Of a stretch of 7,359 bases of DNA, positions 5,302 through 7,359 are shown one piece after another. Source of the DNA: Burkholderiaceae bacterium. GTDB lineage: Bacteria > Pseudomonadota > Gammaproteobacteria > Burkholderiales > Burkholderiaceae_C. Position 1 is the first letter of the stretch. Every line of letters begins with the position of its first letter. Both the position numbers and the translations under genes were made by a program. The notes under the pieces were generated by a model. It worked only from the letters and a program-made list of their open reading frames with translations, did no database searches and was not told the origin of the DNA. The stretch lies in assembly GCA_023262645.1 (NCBI GenBank), contig JALRAA010000064.1:1-7359 (forward strand), written 5' to 3'.

Positions 5302-5754
5302 TCAAGGTTTTCTTAGCATCAAGGCGGATCGTTTGCACGCGGCCACCAATGTATGGTGTTGGTTATAGCCTCGGTGTTCAAAAATCACGATGCCATTTTG
5401 TGGTCGCGATTTGCTGTCTCGCAATTCCAGCACTTCGGTTTCGACGTGCACGGTGTCACCGTGGAACAAGGGCTTGGGAAAACGCACTTCATCCCACCCT
5501 AAATTGGCAACGGTGGTGCCAAGCGTCGTGTCACCCACAGAAACACCTACTATCAGGCCCAAAGTGAAAACGCTGTTGACAATGCGTTGCCCATATTCTG
5601 TGTGGTGCTTGCAATATTCTTCATCCAAATGCAGCGCTGCTGGGTTGTGCGTGAGTGCCGAGAACATGATGTTGTCCATTTCGGAAACCGTGCGCCGTAT
5701 CGCGTGCTTGAAAACCTGTCCGACAAAAAACTCTTCGAAATACAGACCTGCCAT
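5302..5754 (-). CDS. MaoC family dehydratase/hydratase, single hot-dog domain
   Basis: The product has 150 residues, one MaoC-like hot-dog domain. These enzymes add or remove water at the double bond of enoyl-CoA esters in the cytoplasm. Visible features are YFEEFFVGQ (5-13), the hydratase loop LTHNPAALHLDEEY (34-47), YGQRIVNSVFTLGL (54-67), LGWDEVRFPKPLFHGDT (85-101) and the SKSRPQNGIV stretch (114-123). The canonical R-hydratase loop is GDxNPxH, with catalytic Asp five residues before His. Here that position is Asn37 relative to His42, so the catalysis may differ or the protein may belong to a subfamily with this loop. The start ATG lies two bases after the CitE-like stop codon, indicating coupled translation. 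Paired with a CitE-like lyase it probably hydrates a branched dicarboxylyl-CoA such as mesaconyl-CoA. The substrate is inferred from context only. Confidence 0.85.
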   Translation of the reverse strand: MAGLYFEEFFVGQVFKHAIRRTVSEMDNIMFSALTHNPAALHLDEEYCKHHTEYGQRIVNSVFTLGLIVGVSVGDTTLGTTVANLGWDEVRFPKPLFHGDTVHVETEVLELRDSKSRPQNGIVIFEHRGYNQHHTLVAACKRSALMLRKP

Positions 5755-5756
5755 GA

Positions 5757-6629
5757 TTAATGCCCTGTGTTGGTTGCGAGCATGCGCAAAGCATGCGTCA
5801 GATGGGGTTTGTCGATCATCTTGCCATCCAATTGAACGGCACCTGCGCCTTGCGCTTGCGCAAATGCATCGACGATGCGTTGCGCATGCTGTATTTCTTG
5901 TGCGCTGGGTTTGAAGCCTTGGTTGATGATGGGAACTTGATCGGGATGGATGGCCAACTTGCCACTGAAACCCTGGCGTCGGGCGCGCTGCACATCAGCT
6001 TGCAAACTTTCCGGGTTGCGAAAGTCCACGCTCAGCGTGTCAATCGCTTGAACACCCGCGTGCGCTGCTGCCAGCAAACACAAAGACCGCGCCAGCAAAA
6101 ATGTGTCGTCAAATTCACCGTTGTCTTTTTTGTTGGTGCTCGCGCCCACCGATGTGGCCAGGTCTTCCGCACCCCAAGTCAGACCCGCCAAGCGTGCCGA
6201 GCAACCGGCATAGGTGTTCAATGAAAACAATGCGCCCGCGACTTCGGTGGCCACCGGCAGAATACGGGTGTGCCCAACTTTGATGCCTTCGCGTTGTTCG
6301 AGTGCGCTTAAAAAATGGTCGAGTTGCAACACGTCGCTTGCGTTCAGTGGCTTGGGCAAAACAATGCCGTCCGGTTGGCCTGCCATGACCGCGACCAAGT
6401 CCGGCAGCGCAAGAGGTGTGTTCAGTGGGTTGATGCGCACCCACACCTGTTGGTGTTGTCGGTTGTGGGATTTCAAATACTCCAACACCAAACCTCTGGC
6501 CACAGGCAGGCGGTCTTGAGACACCGCATCTTCAAGGTCAAGTAACAAAGCATCGGCACCGGTGCTTTCTGCTTTGGCCAATTTTTTCTCGCTGTCGCCG
6601 GGGACAAACAGCAATGATTTGAGCGTCAT
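5757..6629 (-). CDS. CitE-like CoA-ester lyase (HpcH/HpaI aldolase family)
   Basis: The product has 290 residues, the standard length for stand-alone CitE-like enzymes such as malyl-CoA, methylmalyl-CoA or citramalyl-CoA lyases. These cleave hydroxyacyl-CoA esters to acetyl-, propionyl- or glyoxylate/pyruvate-type products with Mg2+. Motifs in order are LLFVPGDSEKKLAKA (6-20), LDLEDAV (30-36), VRINPL with Arg65 (64-69), VLPKP (90-94), ATE with metal ligand Glu129, WGAEDL with Asp156 (152-157), GKLAIHPDQV (223-232) and DGKMIDKPH (268-276). The key metal and substrate residues are all present, so it should be active. The lack of citrate-lyase alpha and gamma subunit genes argues against a citrate lyase subunit. 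It is the first gene of an operon with a MaoC hydratase, and the ATG at 6629 has AGGAA eight bases upstream. The precise CoA ester is not determinable here. Confidence 0.9.
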   Translation of the reverse strand: MTLKSLLFVPGDSEKKLAKAESTGADALLLDLEDAVSQDRLPVARGLVLEYLKSHNRQHQQVWVRINPLNTPLALPDLVAVMAGQPDGIVLPKPLNASDVLQLDHFLSALEQREGIKVGHTRILPVATEVAGALFSLNTYAGCSARLAGLTWGAEDLATSVGASTNKKDNGEFDDTFLLARSLCLLAAAHAGVQAIDTLSVDFRNPESLQADVQRARRQGFSGKLAIHPDQVPIINQGFKPSAQEIQHAQRIVDAFAQAQGAGAVQLDGKMIDKPHLTHALRMLATNTGH

Positions 6630-6637
6630 GGGCGAAA

Positions 6638-6642
6638 TTCCT
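6638..6642 (-). promoter_or_regulatory. Ribosome-binding site of the CitE-like gene
   Basis: AGGAA on the minus strand stands eight bases before the ATG at 6629. It supports that start codon over any upstream alternative. Confidence 0.6.
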
Positions 6643-6782
6643 TACTAGGTGTCCGCATGCTAACAAACCAGATTTTGCAAGGGCAATGGGGGTGTTGTCG
6701 GGCAATGGGTGGACTGACAGGCTTGATGGTCGACAATAGCCGCTTGTGCCAATTTGCACGCACCCCCTATTTTTTTCCACCC
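6643..6782. promoter_or_regulatory. Divergent intergenic region between CitE-like and flavin reductase genes
   Basis: This stretch must carry the minus-strand promoter of the CitE-MaoC operon and the plus-strand promoter of the flavin reductase. It contains the direct repeat listed separately and a small dyad GTGC-CAATTT-GCAC at 6746-6759. A TATTTT at 6769-6774 could be a -10 for the reductase, only about nine bases before its ATG, and no Shine-Dalgarno is visible before that start. That would imply a very short or leaderless mRNA. Individual promoter elements are not assigned with confidence. Confidence 0.4.
6681..6709. repeat. Ten-base direct repeat GGGCAATGGG
   Basis: Two identical copies lie at 6681-6690 and 6700-6709, their starts 19 bases apart, close to two helical turns. 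They are in the divergent promoter region, so they are a candidate operator for a regulator bound on one face of the DNA. Chance cannot be excluded. Confidence 0.45.
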
Positions 6783-7301
6783 ATGACCGTAACGACAGAC
6801 TCCCCCATTGAATTGCCTGCACTCGACCCTTTGGAACTGCGCCGTTGCTTGGGCTCGTTCGTGACCGGTGTGACCGTCATCACAGCGCTCGATGCACATG
6901 GTCAGCCCGAAGGCATCACAGCCAATTCGTTCAGTTCGTTGTCGCTTGATCCGCCGTTGATTGTGTGGAGCTTGCGCTTGAACGCCAGAAGTTTTCTCAC
7001 CTATCAAAATGCCATGCGCTTTGCGGTGAATATATTGGCACAAGACCAAATACCTGTTTCAAACCGATTTGCTTCATCGGGCATCAACCGCTTTGAAGGC
7101 ATTGACTACCAACCCGGCATAGCCGGTGTGCCATTGATCGCGGGATGCGCTTCTTATTTGGAATGCAGCTTACAAAGCACACACGCCGGTGGTGACCATT
7201 TGCTGTTTATCGGTCGTGTTGAGCGCATTCAGGTGATGGACAAGCCACCGCTGGCATACAGCGGTGGCTCTTACGCCAAAGTGGCTTTGATGGAAAGTTG
7301 A
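6783..7301 (+). CDS. Flavin reductase family protein (FMN-binding split barrel)
   Basis: The product has 172 residues, typical of HpaC/RutF-like flavin reductases, which use NAD(P)H to reduce free FMN or FAD for a partner monooxygenase or dioxygenase in the cytoplasm. Family features are GSFVTGVTVITA (24-35), GITANSFSSLSLDPPLIVWSL (44-64, the flavin-binding loop), FAVNILAQDQ (80-89), FEGIDYQPGIAGVPLI (104-119), ECSLQSTHAGGDHLLFIGRV (127-146, with GGDH near the active site) and PLAYSGGSYAKV (156-167). The frame is open upstream to 6657, but homology begins only after ATG 6783, and upstream starts would add an unrelated leader. No ribosome-binding site precedes the ATG. It is transcribed away from the CitE-MaoC operon. 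No oxygenase partner is in the window; it may be encoded to the right or elsewhere. Confidence 0.88.
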   Translation: MTVTTDSPIELPALDPLELRRCLGSFVTGVTVITALDAHGQPEGITANSFSSLSLDPPLIVWSLRLNARSFLTYQNAMRFAVNILAQDQIPVSNRFASSGINRFEGIDYQPGIAGVPLIAGCASYLECSLQSTHAGGDHLLFIGRVERIQVMDKPPLAYSGGSYAKVALMES

Positions 7302-7359
7302 TCCCAAGCGAATACCTCCATCGCTTCGACCCTGACGCAGGTTTTACTTTTTCGACGCC
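7298..7359 (+). CDS. Possible start of a further plus-strand gene, truncated by the window edge
   Basis: A frame starting at TTG 7298, overlapping the flavin reductase stop by four bases (TTGA), stays open to the right edge for 20 codons. It reads SEYLHRFDPDAGFTFST after the first residues. Third positions favour C and T, as in coding DNA of the neighbours. No proper ribosome-binding site spacing is seen and too little is present to identify a family. On the minus strand a gene ending in a TAA at 7344-7346 is an equally untestable alternative. Confidence 0.25.
   Translation, partial: MIPSEYLHRFDPDAGFTFST

Noticed and set aside
5390..6224. Two plus-strand open frames (5390-5914 and 5760-6224) opposite the MaoC and CitE-like genes
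   Set aside because: Both are antisense to well-recognised proteins, overlap each other and look like shadows.
6657..6782. Longer flavin reductase start at 6657
   Set aside because: The added 42 residues resemble no family sequence and overlap the divergent promoter region; homology starts just after Met 6783.
1..7359. CRISPR array, tRNA, rRNA, insertion sequence or prophage
   Set aside because: No regularly spaced repeats, no cloverleaf-like segment, no transposase motif and no terminal inverted repeats were seen on reading both strands.

Overview
The window looks like chromosomal DNA of a betaproteobacterium, most likely Burkholderiales and probably Comamonadaceae-like. That placement rests on the protein families and their arrangement and on moderate GC content; nothing in the sequence proves the taxon. 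Genes are tightly packed. Eight of the eleven proposed genes, counting the two partial ones at the edges, lie on the minus strand. No rRNA, tRNA, insertion sequence, phage gene or CRISPR array is visible.

Region 1 (1-2721) is a catabolic block. The 3' end of an Asp/Glu/hydantoin-racemase-family gene (+) enters from the left edge and converges with a tight minus-strand operon. In order of transcription that operon is a 74-residue two-helix membrane protein, a PuuE-type cofactor-independent allantoinase, and an M20-family amidohydrolase. Racemase, ring-opening hydrolase and amide hydrolase together suggest use of allantoin or another cyclic ureide or imide. Both the racemase and the M20 enzyme lack residues that are usually essential in their families.

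Region 2 (2735-3106) is a single plus-strand lipoprotein gene of unknown function. It begins only 13 bases from the divergent membrane-protein gene.

Region 3 (3113-5130, minus) is a periplasmic redox unit. A secreted PQQ-type sorbosone/aldose dehydrogenase comes first, then two hairpins, a small secreted cytochrome c, and a secreted Rap1a/Tai-fold protein whose start overlaps the cytochrome gene. The second hairpin is a strong intrinsic terminator ending 11 bases before the cytochrome start codon, so expression of the cytochrome and Rap1a-like genes probably depends on read-through or attenuation. The dehydrogenase would oxidise a sugar or aldehyde in the periplasm and pass electrons to the cytochrome.

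Region 4 (5205-6629, minus) is a two-gene operon of a CitE-like CoA-ester lyase and a single-domain MaoC-type hydratase, two bases apart and closed by its own terminator. The pair fits hydration plus retro-aldol/Claisen cleavage of a branched dicarboxylyl-CoA such as a mesaconyl-, citramalyl- or methylmalyl-type ester. Region 5 (6783-7359, plus) holds a divergently transcribed flavin reductase and possibly the first codons of a further gene that runs off the right edge. The 153-base gap between regions 4 and 5 carries a short direct repeat.

No wholly new system is demonstrated. The points most worth a second look are the Rap1a-like protein within a PQQ dehydrogenase/cytochrome operon, the terminator at the cytochrome start, and the degenerate active sites of the M20, racemase and MaoC proteins.
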